From the NCBI GenBank assembly GCA_025966255.1, contig JAOPVG010000365.1:1-7207 (forward strand): 7,207 bases of DNA, written 5' to 3'. Numbering within the stretch: position 1 is the stretch's first letter; every line of letters begins with the position of its first letter. The notes beneath the pieces are model-generated. The model had not been told where the DNA came from. It worked only from the letters and a program-made list of their open reading frames with translations, and did no database searches. The position numbers and the translations under genes were made by a program. The stretch comes from Jatrophihabitans sp. GTDB taxonomy: Bacteria > Actinomycetota > Actinomycetes > Mycobacteriales > Jatrophihabitantaceae. Shown piece by piece: positions 1 to 6,433 of this stretch.

Positions 1-476
1 ACGGTGAGTTCGATGGCCGTGCGGGTCAGCCGGATCGAGCGGCCGGTGGTGCGCGCGAGTCCGGTCATCAGGCCGTCGCGCGGGCCCGGCCCGAAGTTCG
101 CGCCGATGTACATGCCGGTCGCGATGCCGCAGAGAATGACGCCGCCGACCATCTCGGCGATGCGCCATCCCAGCGCGCCACCCGTCGGCAGGAGTTCGAG
201 TGACACATTCATCGAGACGCCGATGAGGACGACGTTGCTCACCGTGCCGAGCCCCGGCCATTGGCGCAGCGGGATCCACAACAGCAGGACCGCGGCACCG
301 ACGATGATCACGACCGTGCCGATGGCCAGTCCGAGATGCCCAGACAGGCCCTGGTGGAAGACATCCCACGGGTCGAGGCCCAGTTCCGACCGGACCTGCA
401 GCGCTCCCGACAGGCCGTACAGCCACAAGCCGACATAGAGCTGGATCAGCCGTCTCGGCAGCTGTTTGCGGGCCAT
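1..476 (-). CDS. yczE: YczE/YyaS/YitT-family integral membrane protein (partial, C-terminus beyond window)
   Basis: This is a polytopic inner-membrane protein of the YczE/YyaS/YitT family, whose transported substrate, if any, is not established. I translated 158 codons on the minus strand. The protein opens MARKQLPRRLIQLYVGLWLY, a basic N-terminus leading into a first hydrophobic helix. The family signature GLDPWDVFHQGL lies at residues 33-44, hydrophobic helices follow at about 50-70, 76-96 and 107-125, and a second signature, GPGPRDGLMTG, lies at 129-139. The ATG at 476-474 is the natural start because an in-frame TGA lies two codons upstream and the N-terminus matches the family; no convincing ribosome binding site precedes it. 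It is divergent from a MocR-type regulator, the arrangement known for yczR-yczE pairs, so that regulator probably controls it. The last part of the protein (typically about 200-220 residues in total) lies outside the window. Confidence 0.85.
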   Translation of the reverse strand, partial: MARKQLPRRLIQLYVGLWLYGLSGALQVRSELGLDPWDVFHQGLSGHLGLAIGTVVIIVGAAVLLLWIPLRQWPGLGTVSNVVLIGVSMNVSLELLPTGGALGWRIAEMVGGVILCGIATGMYIGANFGPGPRDGLMTGLARTTGRSIRLTRTAIELT

Positions 477-502
477 TCGTCAAGAATGCCAGCCGCGGCC
501 AC

Positions 503-552
503 CCAATAAACCAGCCAATCACGCGGTATCGGACTGGATAGCCAGGCCATTG
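503..552. promoter_or_regulatory. Putative operator/promoter region between the yczE-like and MocR-type genes
   Basis: The 93 bases between the two divergent starts are noticeably less GC-rich than the genes. They contain CCAAT at 503-507 and again at 515-519, 12 bases apart, with the second sitting in CCAGCCAAT (511-519). A related CCAGGCCATT follows at 542-551. An inverted repeat CTGG-N4-CCAG spans 534-545. MocR-type regulators usually bind repeated half-sites in such divergent intergenic regions and often repress their own gene, so these repeats are candidates for the operator. I could not identify clear -35/-10 boxes for either gene. The binding assignment is inference. Confidence 0.4.
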
Positions 553-569
553 CGTGGCACGATCAGGCC

Positions 570-2012
570 ATGGCTTCGCTCTCTCGCATCGGTGGCCGCG
601 CGCTGGCCGACCTGCTCCCCGACCTGCGCGCCATGCCCGGTCCGGTCTACTCGGCCCTGTCCCACGCCGTCTCGACGCTCGTCCTCGACGGCCGCATCGC
701 CACCGAGACTCGGCTGCCGTCCGAGCGTGAGCTTGCCGTCGCGCTACAGCTGAGCCGGGCGACCGTCACCGCGGCCTACGACAGCCTGCGCGCCGACGGC
801 TTCCTGGCCAGCCGCACCGGATCGGGCTCGTTCGTGACGGTGCCGGCCGGCTCCCGGCCGCGCCCTTCCTTGTCACGGTGGAGCACGTCCAACAGCGAGG
901 CGCCCGACGTCATCGACCTGTCCTGCGCGGCCCTGCCCGCCCCGCCGGACGTCGTGCAGGAGGCGCTGGCCGCGGCCGCCACACAGCTCGCGCCGTACCT
1001 ACTCGGTGACGGTTACGAACCGGCCGGGCTGCCCGTCCTCCGCGAGGCGGTGGCGGTCCGCTTCACCGCCCGCGGCGTGCCCACCCGCGCGGACCAGATC
1101 CTCATCACCAACGGTGCCCTGCACAGCCTCGACCTGCTCCTGCGTCTGCTCATCGCGCCGGGCGACCGCGTGATCACCGAGCTGCCGACCTACCCCGGTG
1201 CCCTCGACGCGATCCGCGCGAGCAGCGGACGCGTGGTGCCGGTGCCGATGGCCCCGACGGGCGGTTGGCAGGTAGGCCAATTGCAAGCCACGCTGCGACA
1301 GACCGCGGCCCGATTGGCCTACCTCACCCCCGACTTCCACAATCCGACCGGCGCCCTGGTGCCCGAGTCCGAGCGCCGCGACGTCCTGCGCGTTGCCCGC
1401 CAGACGGGCACCACCGTGGTCGTCGACGAGTCCTTCATCGAGCTCGGCTTCAGCGGCAGCGAGCGGCCCACCGCCCAGATCGATGCGACGGTGATAACGG
1501 TCGGGTCGCTGTCCAAGCCGGTCTGGGGCGGGCTCCGCATCGGCTGGCTGCGCGCCTCCAGGGACCTCGTGCACCGCCTGGCTGCGCTGCGGACGTCCAT
1601 CGACATGGGCGGGGCCGTCCTCGACCAAGTGGTCGCCGCCAACCTGTTCGACCGGATTGACGAGATCGCGACCGCCCGGGTGGCCGAACTGATGCCGCAG
1701 CGCGATGCCCTGGTCGCTGCGCTGACCCGAGAGCTCCCGCAGTGGCGGACGAACCTTCCGCAGGGTGGCCTCTCGCTCTGGGCCGAACTCGACGCCCCGT
1801 TGTCGACGCCGCTGACCCTGCTCGCCGCGCAGGCCGGAGTCGTGGTCGTGCCGGGCTCGCGGTTCGGCGTCGACGGCACGCTCGAACGCTTCCTCCGCCT
1901 GCCGTTCGCGCTGGCGTCGGATCGACTGGATGAAGCCGTGCGCCGGCTCGCCCGGGCGTGGGCGCTGCTCGATCGCAGCGGTCTCGCGGCTCGGCAACTC
2001 GTCGTCGCCTGA
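570..2012 (+). CDS. yczR: MocR-type PLP-dependent GntR-family transcriptional regulator (YczR-like)
   Basis: This 480-residue regulator has an N-terminal GntR winged helix-turn-helix joined to a fold-type I aminotransferase domain that binds pyridoxal phosphate as effector or sensor. The DNA-binding domain covers about residues 24-92 (LPSERELAVALQLSRATV at 49-66, then DSLRADGFLASRTGSGSFV). A linker of about 20 residues follows. The aminotransferase-like domain, about 115-470, keeps the PLP-site features: HNPTG at 257-261, Asp286 in VVVDESF, the Schiff-base Lys316 in SLSKPVWGGLRIGW, and Arg443 in FLRLPFA, usually the carboxylate-binding arginine. Its length is normal for MocR proteins and nothing is broken. 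The ATG at 570 follows a weak AGG and suits the usual N-terminus. Its position divergent from a yczE-like gene supports a YczR-type assignment. The ligand signal is unknown, and the gene symbol rests on context and resemblance, not on an alignment. Confidence 0.85.
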   Translation: MASLSRIGGRALADLLPDLRAMPGPVYSALSHAVSTLVLDGRIATETRLPSERELAVALQLSRATVTAAYDSLRADGFLASRTGSGSFVTVPAGSRPRPSLSRWSTSNSEAPDVIDLSCAALPAPPDVVQEALAAAATQLAPYLLGDGYEPAGLPVLREAVAVRFTARGVPTRADQILITNGALHSLDLLLRLLIAPGDRVITELPTYPGALDAIRASSGRVVPVPMAPTGGWQVGQLQATLRQTAARLAYLTPDFHNPTGALVPESERRDVLRVARQTGTTVVVDESFIELGFSGSERPTAQIDATVITVGSLSKPVWGGLRIGWLRASRDLVHRLAALRTSIDMGGAVLDQVVAANLFDRIDEIATARVAELMPQRDALVAALTRELPQWRTNLPQGGLSLWAELDAPLSTPLTLLAAQAGVVVVPGSRFGVDGTLERFLRLPFALASDRLDEAVRRLARAWALLDRSGLAARQLVVA

Positions 2013-2013
2013 C

Positions 2014-2052
2014 ATCTCGGCCGCCGCAGGGATCGGTGCGCGCCGACGAGAT
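2014..2052. terminator. Possible shared hairpin between convergent MocR-type regulator and malic enzyme genes
   Basis: The 42 bases between the two convergent stop codons contain ATCTCG at 2014-2019 and its complement CGAGAT at 2047-2052. Nested inside, directly against the right arm, is TCGG/CCGA (2033-2036 with 2043-2046) around a six-base loop. Together they could form an interrupted stem serving both strands. The left arm is split by 13 unpaired bases and there is no U-tract, so this is only a weak bidirectional terminator candidate. Confidence 0.25.
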
Positions 2053-2054
2053 CC

Positions 2055-3215
<1,161 letters not shown>

Positions 3216-3266
3216 TGCCTCTGCTCCAAGTCCGGTCGCTGTCGTCCCGCCCAGGCTACGGGGGCA

Positions 3267-3581
3267 TCAGCGCACCCAGTGCAGCCGTCCCGGACGCACG
3301 CGAAGCACCACGCGAGCGACGACGTCGGCGACTCCATGGCTGGCGCTGTCGCCGCCGGCGAACGAATTGTCCGACGCGAGCCACCAGCCGCTCTCCTCGA
3401 TCCGCACCGCCCGCTTGACGACCAGGCGGTCCGGCATCGTCCGGTACCGCGCCAACACCACGTCACCGGGATGAATAGCCGCGCCGGGCCACGCGATCAG
3501 GACGTCGCCGTGGTGGAGGGTGGGCGCCATGGACGGGCCGGACACTTCTACCCGCTGCCACGGAAGCCGAGGGCGCCACAT
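3267..3581 (-). CDS. sodX: SodX, nickel-type superoxide dismutase maturation protease (S26 family)
   Basis: This small S26/LexA-fold protease is expected to remove the N-terminal propeptide of SodN so that its His1 amine can bind nickel. The 104-residue reading has the nucleophile Ser17 in VSGPSMAPTL, Lys56 in DRLVVKRAV as the second half of the Ser-Lys dyad, and SDN at 70-72 followed by GGDS at 76-79, the usual signal-peptidase-like box. There is no hydrophobic anchor, so it should act in the cytosol, unlike true signal peptidase I. I chose ATG at 3581-3579 because the protein then starts shortly before the conserved core, and GGAGGG lies 12 bases upstream. The open frame runs back to 3695, but that extension would overlap the start of sodN and has no family character. 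Divergence from sodN strongly supports the function. Confidence 0.9.
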   Translation of the reverse strand: MWRPRLPWQRVEVSGPSMAPTLHHGDVLIAWPGAAIHPGDVVLARYRTMPDRLVVKRAVRIEESGWWLASDNSFAGGDSASHGVADVVARVVLRVRPGRLHWVR

Positions 3582-3620
3582 CTGATAGCCAGGCCCTCCA
3601 AACGGGCAGTGATCCGAGAG

Positions 3621-3639
3621 TAGGGTCGAAGACGATTCG
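3621..3639 (+). promoter_or_regulatory. Candidate sodN promoter -10 element with adjoining inverted repeat
   Basis: TAGGGT at 3621-3626 fits the actinobacterial TANNNT -10 pattern and would place the transcription start near 3633, giving a leader of about 40 bases before sodN. No convincing -35 is seen. Directly after the -10 lies CGAA-N5-TTCG (3627-3639), a short inverted repeat placed where an operator could act. The 91 bases between the sodX and sodN starts must also carry any sodX promoter. The call rests on pattern only. Confidence 0.3.
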
Positions 3640-3658
3640 GCTGCTGTCCAATCCTTCC

Positions 3659-3664
3659 AGGAGG
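3659..3664 (+). promoter_or_regulatory. Strong Shine-Dalgarno site of sodN
   Basis: AGGAGG, a full match to the core anti-Shine-Dalgarno complement, sits eight bases before the ATG at 3673. It is the strongest ribosome binding site in the window and fixes the sodN start. It suggests a highly translated product, as expected for a stoichiometric detoxifying enzyme. Confidence 0.85.
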
Positions 3665-3672
3665 TCAAGGCT

Positions 3673-4071
3673 ATGCGCCTGTTCCGCCCTTCCACCGTCG
3701 CCTACGCTCACTGCGACCTGCCCTGCGGTGTGTACGACCCCGCTCAGGCTCGTATCGAGGCCGAGTCGGTGAAGGCCATCATGGAGAAGTACCAGGGCAA
3801 TGACGACCCGGTGTTTCGCACCCGCGCACTGATCATCAAGGAGCAGCGCGCCGAACTGGTCAAGCACCATCTGTGGGTGTTGTGGACCGACTACTTCAAG
3901 CCACCGCACTTCGAGAAGTACCCGGACCTGCACGAGCTGTTCAACCGGGCCACCAAGGCGGCCGGCGCATCGGGCGGCAAGGGTGAGGTCGACCCGGCCA
4001 AGGGCGACGAACTGCTCCAGCTGATCGCGCAGATCGACAAGATCTTCTGGGAGACCAAGCAGGCCGCGTGA
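3673..4071 (+). CDS. sodN: Nickel-containing superoxide dismutase, precursor
   Basis: NiSOD converts superoxide to oxygen and hydrogen peroxide in the cytoplasm as a hexamer of four-helix bundles, each with a nickel held by an N-terminal hook. The 132-residue precursor carries HCDLPCGVYDP at residues 13-23. After removal of the 12-residue leader (MRLFRPSTVAYA), His1, Cys2 and Cys6 become the nickel ligands, and Pro5 and Tyr9 of the hook are present. Glu29 and Arg59 correspond to mature Glu17 and Arg47, which position His1 in the Streptomyces enzyme. The rest matches the family throughout, including VLWTDYFKPPHFEKYPDLH and IDKIFWETK near the C-terminus. The leader is two residues shorter than the 14-residue Streptomyces form. 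The sodX protease lies divergently 91 bases away, and a phosphatase gene begins 19 bases downstream. Expression probably depends on nickel, but no Nur site was identified. Confidence 0.98.
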   Translation: MRLFRPSTVAYAHCDLPCGVYDPAQARIEAESVKAIMEKYQGNDDPVFRTRALIIKEQRAELVKHHLWVLWTDYFKPPHFEKYPDLHELFNRATKAAGASGGKGEVDPAKGDELLQLIAQIDKIFWETKQAA

Positions 4072-4090
4072 GCCGAGCGAGCATCCGCAG

Positions 4091-4732
4091 ATGACATCGG
4101 TGGAGGCCGGTTCCGTATCGGGACCGGCCTTCATCGCGCCCGGGCTGCCTGACGACGCGCAACTCTGGATCGTCCGGCACGGCGAGACCGAATGGAGCGC
4201 GTCCGGCCAGCACACCAGCATCACCGATCTCCCGCTCACCGAGGCCGGCGAGAAGCAGGCCGCGGCCCTGCGCAGCCTGCTCGCCGACGTGCACCCCGTG
4301 CTGGTGCTCTCCAGCCCGCGCAAGCGCGCCGTCGACACCGCCCGGCTGGCCGGCCTCGAGGTCGACGAGGTCACCGAGGACCTCGCCGAGTGGTACTACG
4401 GCGAGTACGAAGGCCGCACGACGGCCGAGATCCGCGCGGAAGTCCCCAATTGGTCGATCTGGACCCACGGCGCTCCGGACGGCGAGACCGCCGCGCAGAT
4501 CGAGGCGCGGGCTGATCGCGTGCTCACGCGCGCCGCCGAACGGCTTCCGGAGGGTTCGGTCGTACTCGTCGGCCACGGCCACTTCAGCCGGGCCCTCGGC
4601 GCCCGCTGGATCGAGCTACCGGTCTCCGGCGGTGCGCATTTGCTGCTCGGCACCGCCGCACCGTCGATACTGGGGGCGCAATACGGTGCATCCGTGATCG
4701 TCCGCTGGAATCTCCCGAACCCCGCCGTCTAG
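4091..4732 (+). CDS. Histidine phosphatase superfamily protein (Rv3214/Gpm2-like acid phosphatase)
   Basis: This cytoplasmic phosphatase of the histidine phosphatase (phosphoglycerate mutase-like) superfamily works through a phosphohistidine intermediate; the natural substrate is unknown. In the 213-residue product the signature RHGE is at 29-32 with nucleophile His30, Arg77 lies in SSPRKRA, Glu100 in LAEWYYGEYEG is the likely proton donor, and the second catalytic histidine is His162 in GHGHFSR. It closely resembles M. tuberculosis Rv3214, once annotated as mutase Gpm2 but characterised as a phosphatase. Relative to that protein it has about 15 extra N-terminal residues. ATG at 4091 has only a poor ribosome binding site; GTG at 4100 is the only other in-frame start before the RHGE motif. 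A strong hairpin lies across codons 5-13. It is followed after 25 bases by rsbW, suggesting a common transcript with rsbW-sigF. Confidence 0.9.
   Translation: MTSVEAGSVSGPAFIAPGLPDDAQLWIVRHGETEWSASGQHTSITDLPLTEAGEKQAAALRSLLADVHPVLVLSSPRKRAVDTARLAGLEVDEVTEDLAEWYYGEYEGRTTAEIRAEVPNWSIWTHGAPDGETAAQIEARADRVLTRAAERLPEGSVVLVGHGHFSRALGARWIELPVSGGAHLLLGTAAPSILGAQYGASVIVRWNLPNPAV
4105..4129 (+). terminator. GC-rich hairpin after sodN, inside the 5' end of the phosphatase gene
   Basis: GGCCGGTTCC (4105-4114) pairs with GGGACCGGCC (4120-4129) around the five-base loop GTATC. This gives ten base pairs with a single G-U. It begins 34 bases after the sodN stop and is followed by TTCATC, so the U-tract is minimal, which is common for actinobacterial terminators. 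It lies within the phosphatase reading frame whichever start is used (4091 or 4100). It could terminate or attenuate sodN transcription, protect the sodN mRNA 3' end, or limit phosphatase translation. The structure is seen directly; the role is inference. Confidence 0.5.
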
Positions 4733-4757
4733 ACGTGATGAACAGAGTGAGGAACCC

Positions 4758-5162
4758 ATGACCACCCCCGACCCGGCCCGACCCGATGGTGATGCCGTCG
4801 AGGTGCGGATACCCGCCGACGTCGTCTATGTGTCGACCCTGCGCCTCACCGCGGCGAGCCTCGCCGCGCGCTGCGACCTGACGATCGACGACATCGAGGA
4901 CCTCCGGCTGGCCGTCGACGAGGCGTGCGCACTGCTGCTCCCACACGCCACCCCCGACTCGACGCTCGACGCCCGCTTCGAACTCGCCGAGGGCAAGCTG
5001 GCGGTCGACACCAGCGTCACCACGTCCGACAACGCCGAGCCCGACCGGGACGGTTTCGCGTGGACTGTGCTCGGTGCACTCGCTTCTTCGGTCGACGTGC
5101 GGCGCGACGACGACCGGCTGACCATTACCGTCACTAAGACCCGTGAGGCAGCGCAGCAGTGA
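4758..5162 (+). CDS. rsbW: RsbW/UsfX-like anti-sigma F factor (HATPase-type)
   Basis: This is the expected cytoplasmic anti-sigma factor for the SigF encoded next. It should bind SigF and keep it from RNA polymerase until a partner-switching anti-anti-sigma factor releases it. The 134-residue protein shows the RsbW/SpoIIAB pattern: an N-terminal strand (AVEVRIPAD, 13-21), a helix, then the N-box region IEDLRLAVDEACALLL at 46-61, and a C-terminal strand LTITVTKTR at 121-129. It resembles mycobacterial UsfX (Rv3287c, about 145 residues). The usual N-box asparagine, four residues after Glu55, is replaced by Leu59, and no DxGxG loop is visible, so ATP binding or kinase activity may be weak. ATG at 4758 is preceded by GAGG with a five-base gap. 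Its stop overlaps the sigF start, indicating translational coupling, as in other rsbW-sigF operons. Confidence 0.85.
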   Translation: MTTPDPARPDGDAVEVRIPADVVYVSTLRLTAASLAARCDLTIDDIEDLRLAVDEACALLLPHATPDSTLDARFELAEGKLAVDTSVTTSDNAEPDRDGFAWTVLGALASSVDVRRDDDRLTITVTKTREAAQQ

Positions 5163-5965
5163 CCACTGCACAGAAGCCGAGCCGTGACCACGGCCAGGCC
5201 TCCAAGCTGCTCGCCGAGCTGCACAGCCTCCCCGAGGACAGCCCGAAGCGGGCGGAGCTGCGCGACCAGCTCGTCGAACTGCACATGCCGCTAGTCGTCT
5301 ACCTGGCGCGGCGATTCTCCGGCCGCAACGAGCCCATGAACGACCTCGTCCAGGTCGGCGCGATCGGGTTGATCAAGGCCATCGACCGCTTCGACCCGGA
5401 GCGCAAGCTCGAGTTCTCCACCTACGCGACTCCGACGATCCTCGGCGAGATCAAGCGCCACTTCCGCGACACCGGCTGGCTGATCCACGTGCCGCGGCGC
5501 GCCCAGGAGCTGCAGACCACGCTCAATGCGGCCCGCGCCGACCTCAGCCAGGAACTCGGCCGCGCCCCCACCGTGCCTGAGCTCGCCGCCCGCATCGAGA
5601 TCGACGAGGAGACGGTGCTCGAGGCGCTGGACGCGGCCCGCGCGTACTCCGGCGTTCCGCTGGACGTCCTCGCCGCCCCCGGCGAGAGCGTGCCCGAACA
5701 CCCGATGCTGGGCGTCATCGACGACGGCTTCGAACAGGTCGAGCAGCGGGCGATGCTGCGCAAGGTGATTGCCAACCTGCCTGAGGCCGAGCGGGAGATC
5801 TTGCTCCTGCGCTTCATTGCCAACAAGACGCAGACCGAGATCGCCGCAATCGTGGGCGTCTCGCAGATGCAGGTGTCCCGACTGGTCGCGCGTGGCCTCC
5901 GACGCCTGCGGGAAAGCCTCGGCGCCCCCGAGCCGCAGGTCGAGCAGCGCCGGCGCAAGACGTAG
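5159..5965 (+). CDS. sigF: RNA polymerase sigma factor SigF (SigB/SigF/SigG family, group 3)
   Basis: This group 3 sigma factor directs RNA polymerase to stress or stationary-phase promoters. The 268-residue protein has region 2 at about 38-107, with NDLVQVGAIGLIKAIDRFDP at 61-80 and EFSTYATPTILGEIKRHFRD at 85-104. Region 3 lies at about 112-165 (PRRAQELQ onward, then a helix-turn-helix around APTVPELAARI), and region 4 at about 203-255 (NLPEAEREILLLRF, then KTQTEIAAIVGVSQMQVSRL as the -35-recognition helix-turn-helix). The GTG start at 5159 overlaps the rsbW stop in GTGA, with GAGG nine bases upstream, so the two should be made in fixed proportion. I found no mycobacterial-style SigF promoter (GTTT-N15-17-GGGTA) ahead of rsbW, so autoregulation is not evident here. 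The last stop lies only 3 bases from that of the opposing gene. Confidence 0.94.
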   Translation: MTTAQKPSRDHGQASKLLAELHSLPEDSPKRAELRDQLVELHMPLVVYLARRFSGRNEPMNDLVQVGAIGLIKAIDRFDPERKLEFSTYATPTILGEIKRHFRDTGWLIHVPRRAQELQTTLNAARADLSQELGRAPTVPELAARIEIDEETVLEALDAARAYSGVPLDVLAAPGESVPEHPMLGVIDDGFEQVEQRAMLRKVIANLPEAEREILLLRFIANKTQTEIAAIVGVSQMQVSRLVARGLRRLRESLGAPEPQVEQRRRKT

Positions 5966-5968
5966 CGC

Positions 5969-6361
5969 TCAGCGCGGCTCGCGGTCCAGGGCCGCCCGCA
6001 CCGGCGGCGTGAACAGCAGGTAGATCACGCTGAGCGCGGCGATGAGGATCGGGCCGCCGTAACCGACCCGACCGGCCTGGAAGGCCAGGCTGTACGACAC
6101 CGGGATGGCCAATAACTGGATCACCACGATCGGTGTCCGCGCGGCCGGACTGAGGCGCAACAGTCCCCGCGCACCGGCGGCGAGGGCCAGCGCACCGCAC
6201 AGTGCCATCGCCGCGCCCAGCAGCGCCCGGCCGACGCTGTTCGGGGAGCCGGTGAGCGTCGAGATCACGAGGAAGCCGGTGATACTCAGCAGGCCGAGAC
6301 ACTCGAGGCCGAGGACGACGCAGGCCGCGCGCAGCGGCCTGGGTACCTCGTCCACACTCAC
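5969..6361 (-). CDS. Four-helix integral membrane protein of unknown function (Rv3217c-like)
   Basis: The function of this 130-residue protein is not known. It has four predicted membrane helices, at about residues 11-36, 44-66, 76-96 and 102-118, short loops, a conserved-looking SPAARTPIVVIQLLAIPVSY segment covering the third helix, and a basic C-terminal tail (RAALDREPR). Position and character match the small integral membrane protein Rv3217c of M. tuberculosis, which is likewise divergent from an Rv3218-type lipid kinase gene. The GTG at 6361 is chosen because a TAGGCT -10 element ends six bases upstream, which suggests a leaderless message, and no Shine-Dalgarno site is present; GTG at 6355 is an alternative. 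Orthology is inferred from layout and general resemblance, not from alignment. Confidence 0.78.
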   Translation of the reverse strand: MSVDEVPRPLRAACVVLGLECLGLLSITGFLVISTLTGSPNSVGRALLGAAMALCGALALAAGARGLLRLSPAARTPIVVIQLLAIPVSYSLAFQAGRVGYGGPILIAALSVIYLLFTPPVRAALDREPR

Positions 6362-6367
6362 ACGATC

Positions 6368-6373
6368 AGCCTA
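6368..6373 (-). promoter_or_regulatory. Candidate -10 element for leaderless expression of the membrane-protein gene
   Basis: On the minus strand TAGGCT (6373 to 6368) fits TANNNT and lies six bases before the GTG at 6361. Transcription would therefore begin at or next to the start codon. No clear -35 is seen at the expected distance. A TTGACA exists at 6412-6407 but is 33 bases from this -10 and so does not pair with it. Confidence 0.4.
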
Positions 6374-6420
6374 GCTACGCGCGCGCGGCCTCTGCGTCGG
6401 CGGCACTGTCAACCAACAAG

Positions 6421-6426
6421 TAGGGT
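6421..6426 (+). promoter_or_regulatory. Candidate -10 element for leaderless expression of the lipid kinase gene
   Basis: TAGGGT at 6421-6426 fits TANNNT, is identical to the candidate -10 ahead of sodN, and lies seven bases before the GTG at 6434. Transcription would start at the first base of the start codon. There is no Shine-Dalgarno site upstream of that GTG, which supports a leaderless message. No good -35 is visible. Confidence 0.45.
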
Positions 6427-6433
6427 TTCCGGG

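Noticed and set aside
999..2015. Long open frame on the minus strand (338 codons) opposite the MocR-type regulator
   Set aside because: Composition is typical of GC-driven antisense frames, and the plus strand encodes a complete, well-conserved regulator.
3582..3695. N-terminal extension of sodX back to the first in-frame start at 3695
   Set aside because: It would overlap the sodN start and ribosome binding site, and adds 38 residues without family resemblance. ATG at 3581 gives the normal SodX core.
4733..4757. SigF-dependent promoter ahead of rsbW
   Set aside because: I looked for GTTT followed after 15-17 bases by GGGTA before rsbW and near each GTTT noticed elsewhere in the window, and found no match.
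5965..5975. GCGCT-C-AGCGC inverted repeat at the sigF end as a terminator
   Set aside because: The one-base loop cannot form a hairpin of that stem, and the remaining pairs are too few for a terminator.
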